Below are positions 25,114 through 34,000 of a stretch of DNA of 64,000 bases, piece after piece. Where the stretch lies: the NCBI GenBank assembly GCA_035459965.1, contig DATHXC010000004.1, positions 62,001 to 126,000 of the forward strand, in the 5' to 3' direction. Below the pieces are notes generated by a model, which did no database searches, had not been told where the DNA came from, and was given only the letters and a program-made list of their open reading frames with translations. The DNA comes from DATHXC01 sp035459965. GTDB taxonomy: Bacteria; Pseudomonadota; Gammaproteobacteria; Burkholderiales; Methylophilaceae. Position 1 is the first letter of the stretch. The number at the start of each line of letters is the position of its first letter. The translations under genes were made by a program, and so were the position numbers.

Positions 25114-26526
25114 TTAGAAATGGTAAGCACGTTCGCCATGCTCTGTAGTATCCAGGCCTTCGCGTTCGCTTTCTTCGCTTGCACGCAGACCAACTACCAT
25201 ATCTACAATCTTGAACAGGATGTAACTGATCACGCCAGTCCACAAAACAGTAATACCAACTGCAATTGCTTGAGTGGTCACTTGTTGACCGAGTGTTACG
25301 CCTTCAGCGTAGCCTACACCGCCAAACTGAGGTGCCATCAGCACACCAGTACCAACTGCACCTAGAATACCAGCCAGACCGTGTACACCGAATACATCCA
25401 GTGAGTCATCATAACCAAGTGCATTCTTCAGCTTAGTAACTGCCCACAGGCTGAGGAAGCTGGCCAGGAAGCCCAGTACGATAGAGCCCATAGGGCCGAT
25501 GAAGCCGCAAGCGGGTGTAATGGCTACCAGACCTGCAATCGCGCCAGAAGCAGCACCCAGCATGCTAGGCTTGCCCTTGAATAGCCATTCAGCAAGTATC
25601 CAGCCTACAACAGCAGCTGCAGTTGCCAGTTGGGTGTTTACCAATACCAGAGCAGCAACACCGTCAACAGCCAGTTCGCTACCTACGTTGAAACCGAACC
25701 AACCTACCCACAGTAAAGAGGCACCGATCATTGTCGATACCAAGTTGTGTGGAGGCATCGCTTCTTTACCGTAGCCGATACGCTTACCAATAACCAGTGC
25801 GCCTACCAATGCTGCAATACCAGCGTTGATGTGCACAACAGTACCGCCGGCAAAGTCTTTAGCGCCGTGGCCATTAAACAATGGACCAGCATCGCTCAAC
25901 AGACCACCACCCCATACCATGTGGGCAATTGGAATGTAAACGAAGGTTACCCACAGTGCCAGGAACAGCAGAACGGCTGGGAACTTGGTACGCTCGGAGA
26001 AACCGCCGATGATCAGCGCAGGAGTGATTGCAGCAAAAGTGAGCTGGAATGTAATGAATACATACTCAGGAATCACACCGCTAATGCTGTCAGGTGTTAC
26101 ACCAGACAGGAACGCTTTGCTTAGTCCGCCGACAAACATATTCCCCTCGGAGAAGGCCATGCTATAGCCATAAATGGCCCACAGTACAGAAATCATCGAG
26201 AAGGCGACAAAAACCTGCATGGCAACAGACAACATGTTTTTAGTACGAACCAGACCGCCGTAGAACAAGGCCAGTCCAGGAACTGCCATCATGACTACCA
26301 GAACAGTCGCTGTAATCATCCATGCGGTGCTGCCAGTATCAATTTTTGCAGGTTCTGCTGCAGCGGCTTCTGCTGGTGCAGCTGCGTCAGCAGCAGGAGC
26401 AACTTCAGTTGCAGCAGGTGCTTCGGCTGCTGGCGCTGCATCATCTGCAAAGCTCAGGCTGCTGGCACCAAAAATACCCAAGCCCAAGGCACAGGCTAAA
26501 GTAATCGTAGATAGAAATTTTTTCAT
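25114..26526 (-). CDS. amtB: Ammonium transporter AmtB
   Basis: 470 residues. A cleavable signal peptide (to about residue 27) and an Ala/Pro/Glu-rich linker (about 28-65) precede the 11-helix Amt core, which begins STAWMITATVLVVMMAVPGLALFYGGLVRTKN. The pore histidines are in GGTVVHINAG and DVFGVHGLAG. The C-terminal tail (GLRASEESEREGLDTTEHGERAYHF) is the conserved segment that contacts GlnK. Amt conducts ammonium at low external nitrogen and is closed by unmodified GlnK. It follows glnK by 12 bp. The long acidic linker is unusual compared with E. coli AmtB. Confidence 0.97.
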   Translation of the reverse strand: MKKFLSTITLACALGLGIFGASSLSFADDAAPAAEAPAATEVAPAADAAAPAEAAAAEPAKIDTGSTAWMITATVLVVMMAVPGLALFYGGLVRTKNMLSVAMQVFVAFSMISVLWAIYGYSMAFSEGNMFVGGLSKAFLSGVTPDSISGVIPEYVFITFQLTFAAITPALIIGGFSERTKFPAVLLFLALWVTFVYIPIAHMVWGGGLLSDAGPLFNGHGAKDFAGGTVVHINAGIAALVGALVIGKRIGYGKEAMPPHNLVSTMIGASLLWVGWFGFNVGSELAVDGVAALVLVNTQLATAAAVVGWILAEWLFKGKPSMLGAASGAIAGLVAITPACGFIGPMGSIVLGFLASFLSLWAVTKLKNALGYDDSLDVFGVHGLAGILGAVGTGVLMAPQFGGVGYAEGVTLGQQVTTQAIAVGITVLWTGVISYILFKIVDMVVGLRASEESEREGLDTTEHGERAYHF

Positions 26527-26538
26527 GTTGTATCCCCC

Positions 26539-26877
26539 TTAGAGCGCGTCTGGACCGGTTTCGCCGGTGCGGATGCGGTAAACTTGCTCGAGATTAAAGA
26601 CAAAAATCTTGCCGTCGCCGATCTTGCCGGTGGTAGCAGATTTTTCAATAACTTCAATCACTTGGTCGAGCATGTCGTCTTTAATAGCGACTTCCAGCTT
26701 AACCTTGGGTAAGAAGTCAACGACATATTCAGCGCCACGGTAAAGCTCCGTGTGTCCTTTTTGACGGCCAAAACCTTTCACTTCGGTAACGGTAATCCCT
26801 TGCACGCCAATAGCGGAAAGAGCTTCGCGCACCTCGTCAAGCTTAAATGGCTTGATAATCGCGGATACGAATTTCAT
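26539..26877 (-). CDS. glnK: Nitrogen regulatory protein PII (GlnK)
   Basis: 112 residues, the family length. The T-loop GRQKGHTELYRGAEYVVDFLPKVK contains Tyr51, the uridylylation site; the B-loop TGKIGDGKIFV binds ATP and 2-oxoglutarate. It senses carbon/nitrogen state and plugs AmtB. Cotranscribed with amtB. The upstream gene is the porin, separated by 94 bp that hold a long hairpin but no sigma-54 promoter that I can see, so glnK probably relies on the promoter before the porin. Confidence 0.97.
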   Translation of the reverse strand: MKFVSAIIKPFKLDEVREALSAIGVQGITVTEVKGFGRQKGHTELYRGAEYVVDFLPKVKLEVAIKDDMLDQVIEVIEKSATTGKIGDGKIFVFNLEQVYRIRTGETGPDAL

Positions 26878-26906
26878 GCTTTGTCTCCTGGTGAGTGATA
26901 TTAGAC

Positions 26907-26938
26907 CAACAGACCAGGTTGCTTATCTGGTCTGTTGG
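26907..26938 (-). other. Perfect 12-bp hairpin between the porin gene and glnK
   Basis: CCAACAGACCAG, 8-base loop, CTGGTCTGTTGG. There is no T-run on the minus strand, so it is probably an RNA-stability, processing or partial-attenuation element that sets the porin to glnK-amtB expression ratio. Confidence 0.6.
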
Positions 26939-26971
26939 GGATTGCGGAACTACTTGGTATTACGGAACGGA

Positions 26972-27748
26972 TTAGAACGTTTTTTGAACGTAAACAGTTA
27001 CCTTGTCATCGGCAACATAGTTGCCAGATGCGTCAGTGTAGAATGACCTCTTAGCATCGGTATCGGTGTAGTAACCACCAAGAGTTACGCCATTAGCCCA
27101 TGCTTTAGCAAGACCGATTTTGTAGTCAGTGTATGAGGCCAAGTCTGCACCAGCAGGGTCAAAGTTAAACTCTTGACGACCTACGTGGAACAAGGCTGTG
27201 ATGCCAGTATCCGCGATAGGCACATTTAAGTTCAGGTCGATGTAGTCTGTACCGCGAGCATCCCTCAAGCCGTATGCAGCATCAGTAAAGATGTACCAGT
27301 ATTTAACACCAAGCCATTTGTAAGTTAAACCAGCTGCGCCTTCAAGTGTGTTAGCACTTGCGAAACCTGCGTTTCTGTCGCCTGGGTACAAGTACTGCAA
27401 GAGTGAAATGTCGTAACCGATTTCAGTGTTAGGGATGGTATTGCGGTAGCCACCATACAGATCGATTTCAACGCTTGATCTTTGGTAAGCGCCAGCATCT
27501 TGAAGCCATGAAACATTTGAGCCCCAAGCGCCTAAGTAGAAGCCGCTCGCGTGAGTCCAGTCAACACCGCCTTGTAAAGCAGCACGACCACCAGTTTGCT
27601 CTAAACCACGGAACTGATAGCTACTGAACAAACCTATGTTGTATGTAAGGGTGTAAGCAGGAGTTTCTGCTGCAGCCTCTTCCGCAAAAACTGCGGCTGG
27701 TGCAGAAATAGCACCAAGTACAGCCATCATTAATAGCGATTTACGCAT
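26972..27748 (-). CDS. TorF-family putative outer-membrane porin
   Basis: 258 residues: signal peptide ending AVFA/EE (about residue 22), then YTLTYNIGLFSSYQFRGLEQTGGRAALQGGVDW and alternating beta strands ending in an aromatic residue (VYVQKTF), the mark of an outer-membrane barrel. The opening strand matches the TorF-type putative porin family. It is first in an operon with glnK and amtB and has a sigma-54 promoter and NtrC dyads upstream, so a role in uptake of a nitrogen compound at low nitrogen is likely. The substrate is not known. Confidence 0.85.
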   Translation of the reverse strand: MRKSLLMMAVLGAISAPAAVFAEEAAAETPAYTLTYNIGLFSSYQFRGLEQTGGRAALQGGVDWTHASGFYLGAWGSNVSWLQDAGAYQRSSVEIDLYGGYRNTIPNTEIGYDISLLQYLYPGDRNAGFASANTLEGAAGLTYKWLGVKYWYIFTDAAYGLRDARGTDYIDLNLNVPIADTGITALFHVGRQEFNFDPAGADLASYTDYKIGLAKAWANGVTLGGYYTDTDAKRSFYTDASGNYVADDKVTVYVQKTF

Positions 27749-27804
27749 TGTGTTTCCTTTCAGGTGAAAAATTAAAACTAACTAAAAACTAGCAACAAAC
27801 GGTA

Positions 27805-27820
27805 AGCAACACTCATGCCA
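27805..27820 (-). promoter_or_regulatory. Sigma-54 promoter of porin-glnK-amtB
   Basis: Minus strand TGGCATGAGTGTTGCT: TGGCAT, 5 bases, TTGCT, preceded by T, fully fitting YTGGCAYG-N4-TTGCW. The predicted start is about 27794, leaving a 46-base leader before the porin ATG. Confidence 0.8.
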
Positions 27821-27914
27821 AAAGAACAAAACAACTAAAAACATTGAGTTACGATATTAAAATAAACTTTTGTATGAAACAATGTAATTATCTTGTTGTT
27901 TACAAATTGTAACA

Positions 27915-27929
27915 GCACTTTTTTAGTGC
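27915..27929. promoter_or_regulatory. NtrC-type dyad 1 upstream of porin-glnK-amtB
   Basis: GCAC-TTTTTTA-GTGC, a perfect GCAC-N7-GTGC dyad centred about 128 bp upstream of the predicted start. Confidence 0.75.
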
Positions 27930-27947
27930 ATTTTAGCCTAGCAAACT

Positions 27948-27962
27948 GCACTAAAAAACTGC
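27948..27962. promoter_or_regulatory. NtrC-type dyad 2, also next to the ubiK promoter
   Basis: GCAC-TAAAAAA-CTGC, one mismatch from the dyad. Its centre is 33 bp (three helical turns) from dyad 1, like the paired NtrC sites upstream of enteric glnA. It lies just 31-45 bp before the ubiK start codon on the other strand. Confidence 0.6.
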
Positions 27963-27992
27963 TAAAATTGATGTGTTCGTAAGGAAAAATCC

Positions 27993-28262
27993 ATGAAAAA
28001 TATCAAAATAATCGAAGATATATCAAATAAAATCAAAGAATTAAAGAATTCTGCACCGGTTGAAGATCTGGAAAAAAATGTACATGCACTGTTACAGGGC
28101 GCATTCACCAAGTTGGAGCTCGTTTCTAGGGATGAATTTGACGTACAGGCCGATTTGTTGCGGCTTACAAGGCAAAAACTGGAGTCTATGCAAGCCAGGC
28201 TTGATGAGCTCGAGGGTAGGGTAGTAGACCAGACTTCTGTGTTGCAAAAAAACAACAAATAG
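27993..28262 (+). CDS. ubiK: Ubiquinone biosynthesis accessory factor UbiK
   Basis: 89 residues. A short N-terminal segment is followed by a coiled coil (FDVQADLLRLTRQKLESMQARLDELEGRV), matching the UbiK/YqiC (BMFP) family, which supports the last steps of aerobic ubiquinone synthesis with UbiJ. AAGGA lies 7 bases before the ATG. It is divergent from the porin operon and shares its intergenic region, including the second NtrC dyad. comM follows 9 bp later, the usual neighbour in betaproteobacteria. Confidence 0.88.
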   Translation: MKNIKIIEDISNKIKELKNSAPVEDLEKNVHALLQGAFTKLELVSRDEFDVQADLLRLTRQKLESMQARLDELEGRVVDQTSVLQKNNK

Positions 28263-28271
28263 TCGCTAAAA

Positions 28272-29795
28272 ATGAGTCTGGCTGTATTAAAAAGTCGCGC
28301 CCTTTCTGGCATGGATGCACCTGAAGTGATAGTGGAAGTGCATCTGGCTAACGGCCTGCCAAGCTTTACCATTGTGGGTTTGCCAGAAGCCGAGGTAAAG
28401 GAAAGTAAGGATCGCGTACGCGCTGCGTTACAAACTGCCCAGTTCGAGTTTCCCTCTCGCCGTATCACTGTCAATTTAGCTCCAGCAGACTTGCCCAAAG
28501 AAAGTGGCCGTTATGATTTGCCCATAGCTTTGGGCATTTTGGCTGCTTCAGGGCAGATTCCTACCGAACCTCTTAAGCATTATGAAATAGCAGGTGAACT
28601 AGCTCTTACTGGCGAGCTACGGCCCATCCGTGGGGCCTTGGCGATGGCGGTGCGTATGGTTCGTGATCACCCCAATGATGTTGAAAACAAGGCTACACAA
28701 AATACGCGTTCATTTATCCTGCCTTACGATAGCGCTGCTGAAGCAGCGCTGGTGAGTGATGCCGTCATACTTCCAAGCAGATCATTACTGGAAGTGTGCG
28801 CGCATTTATCAGGCCATACCGTCATAGCGCCTTATCAGGCTAGCAAGGATGATACGCAGCTTATATATCCAGACTTCAGTGAAGTGAAGGGTCAGTCATT
28901 ACCCAAGCGTGCTTTGGAAATTGCAGCTGCAGGAGGTCACAGCATAATCATGGCAGGGCCGCCTGGAACAGGTAAGTCCATGCTGGCCAGCCGCTTCCCG
29001 GGCATTTTGCCTGCCATGACCGAGCAGGAAGCGCTGGAGTCTGCAGCCGTACAATCCATCAACGGCAGTTATCGCAAAGAATTATGGCGGCGCAGGCCAT
29101 TTCGCTCGCCTCATCACACCGCCTCTGGCGTGGCCTTGGTAGGCGGTGGAGGCATTCCACGCCCCGGTGAGATTTCACTGGCGCATCATGGTGTATTGTT
29201 CCTGGATGAACTGCCGGAATTCGACAGGAAAGTGCTGGAAGTGTTGCGTGAGCCGCTTGAATCCGGGCATATCACGATTTCACGTGCGGCACGCCAGGCT
29301 GATTTTCCCGCCAGTTTCCAGTTACTTGCCGCAATGAACCCATGTCCTTGCGGTTATCTCGGTCACCACAATAATAAATGCCGGTGCACGCCAGACCAGG
29401 TGGCGCGGTATAAATCTAAAATCTCCGGTCCCTTGCTAGATCGTATTGATCTGCACATAGAAGTGCCTGCCTTGACTGAAGCTGAATTGACGACTGCGGC
29501 TACCGGAGAAGCTAGTGCAAGTATTCGTAACCGGGTTGAGCAGGCACGCGCGATTCAGCTTGCGCGTCAGGGTAAGGCCAACTTTCTATTAGGTAGCAAA
29601 GAGGTTGATCAATATTGCCTGACTGACGATGCGGGATTGAATCTATTGAAGCAGGCTATAGCGAAACTGAATTTATCGGCACGTGCCTATCACCGCATAT
29701 TAAAGGTGGCGAGAACCATTGCGGATTTGGCCAATGAAGCCATGATCAAACCAGCGCATATTGCCGAAGCGGTGCAATACAGACGTTATGAATAG
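28272..29795 (+). CDS. comM: ComM / YifB family AAA+ helicase (Mg-chelatase-like)
   Basis: 507 residues. ComM drives branch migration during natural transformation in Vibrio and Haemophilus. Domains: an N-terminal Lon-substrate-binding-like region (1-180), an AAA+ module with Walker A GPPGTGKS (about 229-236) and Walker B VLFLDELPEF, the zinc-ribbon-like NPCPCGYLGHHNNKCRC, and the C-terminal Mg-chelatase-like helical domain. The length is normal. Its presence with a full minor-pilin set suggests DNA uptake competence, which is inference. Confidence 0.93.
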   Translation: MSLAVLKSRALSGMDAPEVIVEVHLANGLPSFTIVGLPEAEVKESKDRVRAALQTAQFEFPSRRITVNLAPADLPKESGRYDLPIALGILAASGQIPTEPLKHYEIAGELALTGELRPIRGALAMAVRMVRDHPNDVENKATQNTRSFILPYDSAAEAALVSDAVILPSRSLLEVCAHLSGHTVIAPYQASKDDTQLIYPDFSEVKGQSLPKRALEIAAAGGHSIIMAGPPGTGKSMLASRFPGILPAMTEQEALESAAVQSINGSYRKELWRRRPFRSPHHTASGVALVGGGGIPRPGEISLAHHGVLFLDELPEFDRKVLEVLREPLESGHITISRAARQADFPASFQLLAAMNPCPCGYLGHHNNKCRCTPDQVARYKSKISGPLLDRIDLHIEVPALTEAELTTAATGEASASIRNRVEQARAIQLARQGKANFLLGSKEVDQYCLTDDAGLNLLKQAIAKLNLSARAYHRILKVARTIADLANEAMIKPAHIAEAVQYRRYE

Positions 29796-29801
29796 CAGGT
29801 A

Positions 29802-30884
29802 ATGCCCATGACACAAAAGGCAGTACAAAGCTGGCGAGAAGAAAAGCGCTCGGCTTATCTATATCGCGTTATTGCAGACACAGAACTTGATGCAAAGCTT
29901 AAGCAGCTTTTTTCTCACCTCGCGCAAGAGGCTGAGGCGCAAGCGCTGCTTTGGCAAAAAGTTTTGTTGGATTCTGAAGCCTCATTGCCTAGAGAATATA
30001 GCCCCGAGCTTTATCTGCCTGAATTGCGTGCCCGCATCGTCGCATCTTTAATTCGTAAGCTTGGTGCACGAAGAATTAAGCCGGTATTGGCAGCGACCAA
30101 GATTCGCGGTTTATCTGCATTCTCAAACACCAAAGAACCAAGTAGTCGACAAAGCGGTTTTCATCCAACACTTTCCAGTGTGGATGATGTCGGCGCAAGT
30201 CACCGGGGAATAGGCAAAAGTGGTGGTTTACGTGCCGCGGTGTTTGGCGTGAATGATGGCCTGGTATCAGTAGCGTGCCTGGTGTTGGGGGTTGCAGGTG
30301 CCGCTGTCAGCAACGGGGCCATTCTTATTACAGGCATTGCCGGATTGCTTGCTGGTGCGTTTTCCATGGCCGCAGGTGAATATATTTCAATGCGCTCGCA
30401 ACGGGAGATGTTCGAGTACCAGATTGCATTGGAGTGTGCCGAATTGGCACAATACCCGGAAGAAGAAGCCAATGAGCTTACCTTGATCTATATGGCGCGT
30501 GGCATGCATGAAGAAGAAGCCAGGGCACTGGCGCAACGCATGATTGCCGACCCTGAAATGGGGCTGGATATTCTGGCGCGGGAGGAGCTGGGGTTGAATC
30601 CTGACGAGCTTGGTTCGCCTTGGCAGGCTGCTGGCGCTTCATTCCTGGCTTTCATGCTGGGCGGGTTAATTCCGATCATCCCATTTTTGCTGCAAATGCA
30701 TCAATTCGCACTACAAGCTTGTATCGGTCTAACAGCCCTAACGTTGTTTGGAGTAGGAATGGCTTTGTCACTTTACAGCGGCCGTAGTGCCTTATGGGGC
30801 GGCACTCGCATGTTGTTGATCGGCGGCCTCGCTGGTGCCATGACCTACCTGATAGGCAACTTCATGGGCACAACGCTTACCTAG
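29802..30884 (+). CDS. VIT1/CCC1-type metal transporter with N-terminal ferritin-like segment
   Basis: 360 residues. The C-terminal half (about 140-360) is a VIT1/CCC1 iron/manganese transporter: LRAAVFGVNDGLVSVACLVLGVAGA, LAGAFSMAAGEYISMRSQREMFE and three further membrane segments. The N-terminus (WREEKRSAYLYRVIADTELDAKLKQLFSHLAQEAEAQALLW) resembles the ferritin-like domain found in membrane-bound ferritin/MbfA-like proteins, which store or export iron. However, the usual second metal motif with His (E-x-x-H) reads EAEAQ here and only two helices are clear, so the di-iron site may be lost. A second ATG at 29808 is possible. It lies 6 bp after comM and is probably cotranscribed. Confidence 0.8.
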   Translation: MPMTQKAVQSWREEKRSAYLYRVIADTELDAKLKQLFSHLAQEAEAQALLWQKVLLDSEASLPREYSPELYLPELRARIVASLIRKLGARRIKPVLAATKIRGLSAFSNTKEPSSRQSGFHPTLSSVDDVGASHRGIGKSGGLRAAVFGVNDGLVSVACLVLGVAGAAVSNGAILITGIAGLLAGAFSMAAGEYISMRSQREMFEYQIALECAELAQYPEEEANELTLIYMARGMHEEEARALAQRMIADPEMGLDILAREELGLNPDELGSPWQAAGASFLAFMLGGLIPIIPFLLQMHQFALQACIGLTALTLFGVGMALSLYSGRSALWGGTRMLLIGGLAGAMTYLIGNFMGTTLT

Positions 30885-31056
30885 CAGGCGAGCTCTAAGC
30901 CCTGTTATTCAATAAGTAGTTGATTCCGTGCCTCATACAGCAAGGTGTTCTATAATAATGAGTTAGCGTATGGGCATACATTGCGTTTAACACATTCATC
31001 CCCATATTCTGCCGTATCAGTCTATGCATGCCGATTCTGAATTCTGAAAGCGTTAC

Positions 31057-34000
31057 ATGACACAAAGCGCCATTTCTCTCCAAACGACATCACCAACAGA
31101 AACGCTGTTGAGGGATTTGCTCGCTCGTCGCATCCTGATTCTGGACGGCGCAATGGGTACCATGATCCAGCAATATAAGATGAATGAGCAGGATTACCGT
31201 GGGGGACCTAATGGGCGCTTTGCTGACTTTTCTGCGCCAGCGGGTGAGCGTGAGTTATTTGTTAAAGGTAACAATGAGCTGCTGACGCTCACACAGCCGC
31301 ATGTTATCCAGGAGATACACGAGCAATATCTGGCAGCAGGGGCTGATATTATCGAGACCAACACCTTTGGTGCTACCAGTGTTGCACAGGATGACTACCA
31401 TATGGCGCATCTCGCCTATGAGATGAATGTGGAAGCTGCCAAACTGGCGCGCGCTGCTTGTGATAAATACACCACTCCGGATAAACCAAGATTCGTCGCT
31501 GGTGCCTTGGGCCCTACCCCAAAGACGGCTTCGATTTCCCCTGATGTCAATGATCCCGCAGCGCGCAATGTCAGCTTCGATCAGCTAGTCGCAAGTTACC
31601 TGGAGCAAACGCGCGGCCTGGTTGCAGGCGGCGTGGATATCCTCATGGTCGAAACCATTTTCGATACGCTCAACTGCAAGGCAGCGCTATTTGCCATCGA
31701 TACCTTCTTTGAAGAAAGCGGCAAACGGCTGCCCATCATGCTCTCCGGCACCGTGACTGATGCGTCCGGCCGCATTCTCTCCGGCCAGACGGTTCCGGCA
31801 TTCTGGAATTCAGTACGTCATGCCAAGCCGCTGACCATAGGCCTTAACTGTGCCCTGGGTGCAGCATTGATGCGTCCCTATGCCGAGGAACTGGCCAAGA
31901 TTGCCGATACTTTTGTTTGCATTTACCCCAATGCCGGATTGCCTAACCCGATGTCGGATACCGGTTTCGACGAGAAACCGGCGGATACTTCTTCGCTATT
32001 AAAAGAGTTTGCCGAAAGTGGGTTTGTGAATATCGCCGGTGGTTGCTGCGGTACGACACCACCCCATATCAAGGCGATTGCAGAGGCGGTGAAGGATATT
32101 GATCCCCGCACAGTACCCCAGGTTCCGCATGTAACAAGGCTTTCAGGCCTGGAACCATTCGTGATTGATGATGCTTCGCTATTCGTCAATGTGGGCGAAC
32201 GTACCAACGTCACTGGCTCCAAGGCCTTTGCGCGCTTGATCCTCAATGGGCAATATGATGAAGCGCTGGTGGTCGCACGCCAGCAGGTTGAAAATGGTGC
32301 GCAAGTCATCGACATCAACATGGATGAAGGCATGCTGGATGCCGTTGCCGCGATGACGCATTTCCTCAACCTTGTGGCTTCCGAACCGGATATCGCACGT
32401 GTGCCTGTCATGATTGATTCATCCAAGTGGAGCGTAATCGAAGCTGGCCTGAAATGCGTGCAGGGCAAGGCCATCGTCAATTCAATTTCCATGAAGGAAG
32501 GTGAGGAAGAGTTCCTGCGCCAGGCCAAGCTATGCAGGCGTTATGGTGCGGCCGTCATCGTGATGGCTTTTGACGAAAAAGGCCAGGCCGATACTTTCGA
32601 GCGCAAGATCGAGATATGCAAACGCGCCTATGATTTGCTGGTTAAGGAACTGAATTTCCCGCCGGAAGATATTATTTTCGACCCTAATATTTTCGCGATT
32701 GCGACGGGTATCGAAGAGCATAACAACTACGCGGTAGACTTTATCAACGCTACGCGCTGGATCAAGGAAAACCTGCCTTACGCCAAGATTTCCGGTGGCG
32801 TGTCCAACGTCAGTTTCAGCTTCCGTGGTAATGACCCGGCACGTGAGGCGATCCATACCGTGTTCCTGTATCACGCCATCAAGGCGGGTATGACTATGGG
32901 TATCGTCAACGCCGGCATGATGGGTGTGTATGACGATCTACCCGCCGAGTTGCGCGAGCGGGTCGAAGATGTGGTATTGAATCGCCGTGAGGATGCCACC
33001 GAGCGCATGATTGAAATCGCCGGTACCCTCAAGGCCGGTGGCAAGAAGGAAGCATCAGTGCAGGAGTGGCGCGGTACGCCGGAAAATCCTATCCCGGTAA
33101 ACAAGCGCCTAGCGCATGCGATGGTGCATGGCATTACCGAGTTTATTGTGGAGGATACTGAAGAGGCGCGCCTGCAGGTGCTGAATAGCGGCGGACGGCC
33201 TATCCATGTGATTGAAGGCCCGTTGATGGATGGTATGAACGTCGTTGGTGACCTGTTTGGTCAGGGCAAGATGTTCCTGCCGCAAGTGGTGAAATCGGCA
33301 CGCGTGATGAAGCAGGCGGTGGCTCACCTCATCCCATTCATCGAGGAAGAAAAATTGCTTGAGCAGGAACGCACTGGTGTCGTCGCCAAGCCAAAAGGCA
33401 AGGTAGTCATCGCCACTGTGAAAGGCGATGTGCACGACATCGGCAAGAACATCGTCTCCGTGGTGTTGCAATGCAACAACTTTGAAGTGGTGAACATGGG
33501 TGTGATGGTGCCTGCCTCCGAGATATTGGCCATGGCTAAAGCCGAGAATGCCGATATTATCGGATTGTCTGGGTTGATTACGCCCTCGCTTGAAGAGATG
33601 GCCCACGTTGCGCGTGAAATGCAGCGCGATGAGCATTTTCGTGGGCTGAAAATGCCATTACTGATCGGTGGCGCAACCACATCGCGTGCGCACACTGCGG
33701 TCAAGATCGCACCGCACTATGAAGGCCCGGTGATTTATGTGGCGGATGCCTCGCGTTCGGTTTCGGTCATGCAGTCGCTGCTCACGCCCGAAACGCGCGA
33801 TGAATATATCGCCGAAGTGGCCGTGGACTATGATCGTGCCCGCACCCAGCATGCCAATAAAAAAGGCACGCCTATGCTCACGCTGGCTGAGGCGCGTGCC
33901 AATAAAGCCAAGCTGCAATTTACGGGTGAGTATGCACCAGTCAAACCCAAGTTCATCGGTCGCCGTGTGCTCAAAAACATCGAGTTGGCGACCCTTGCAC

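Noticed and set aside
30885..31056. Cobalamin or SAH riboswitch before metH
   Set aside because: The 172-bp leader lacks a recognisable B12 box or SAH-type core; only a TATAAT promoter element is apparent.
31923..32528. 201-codon minus-strand ORF inside metH
   Set aside because: metH is complete and conserved; the antisense frame is caused by codon bias.
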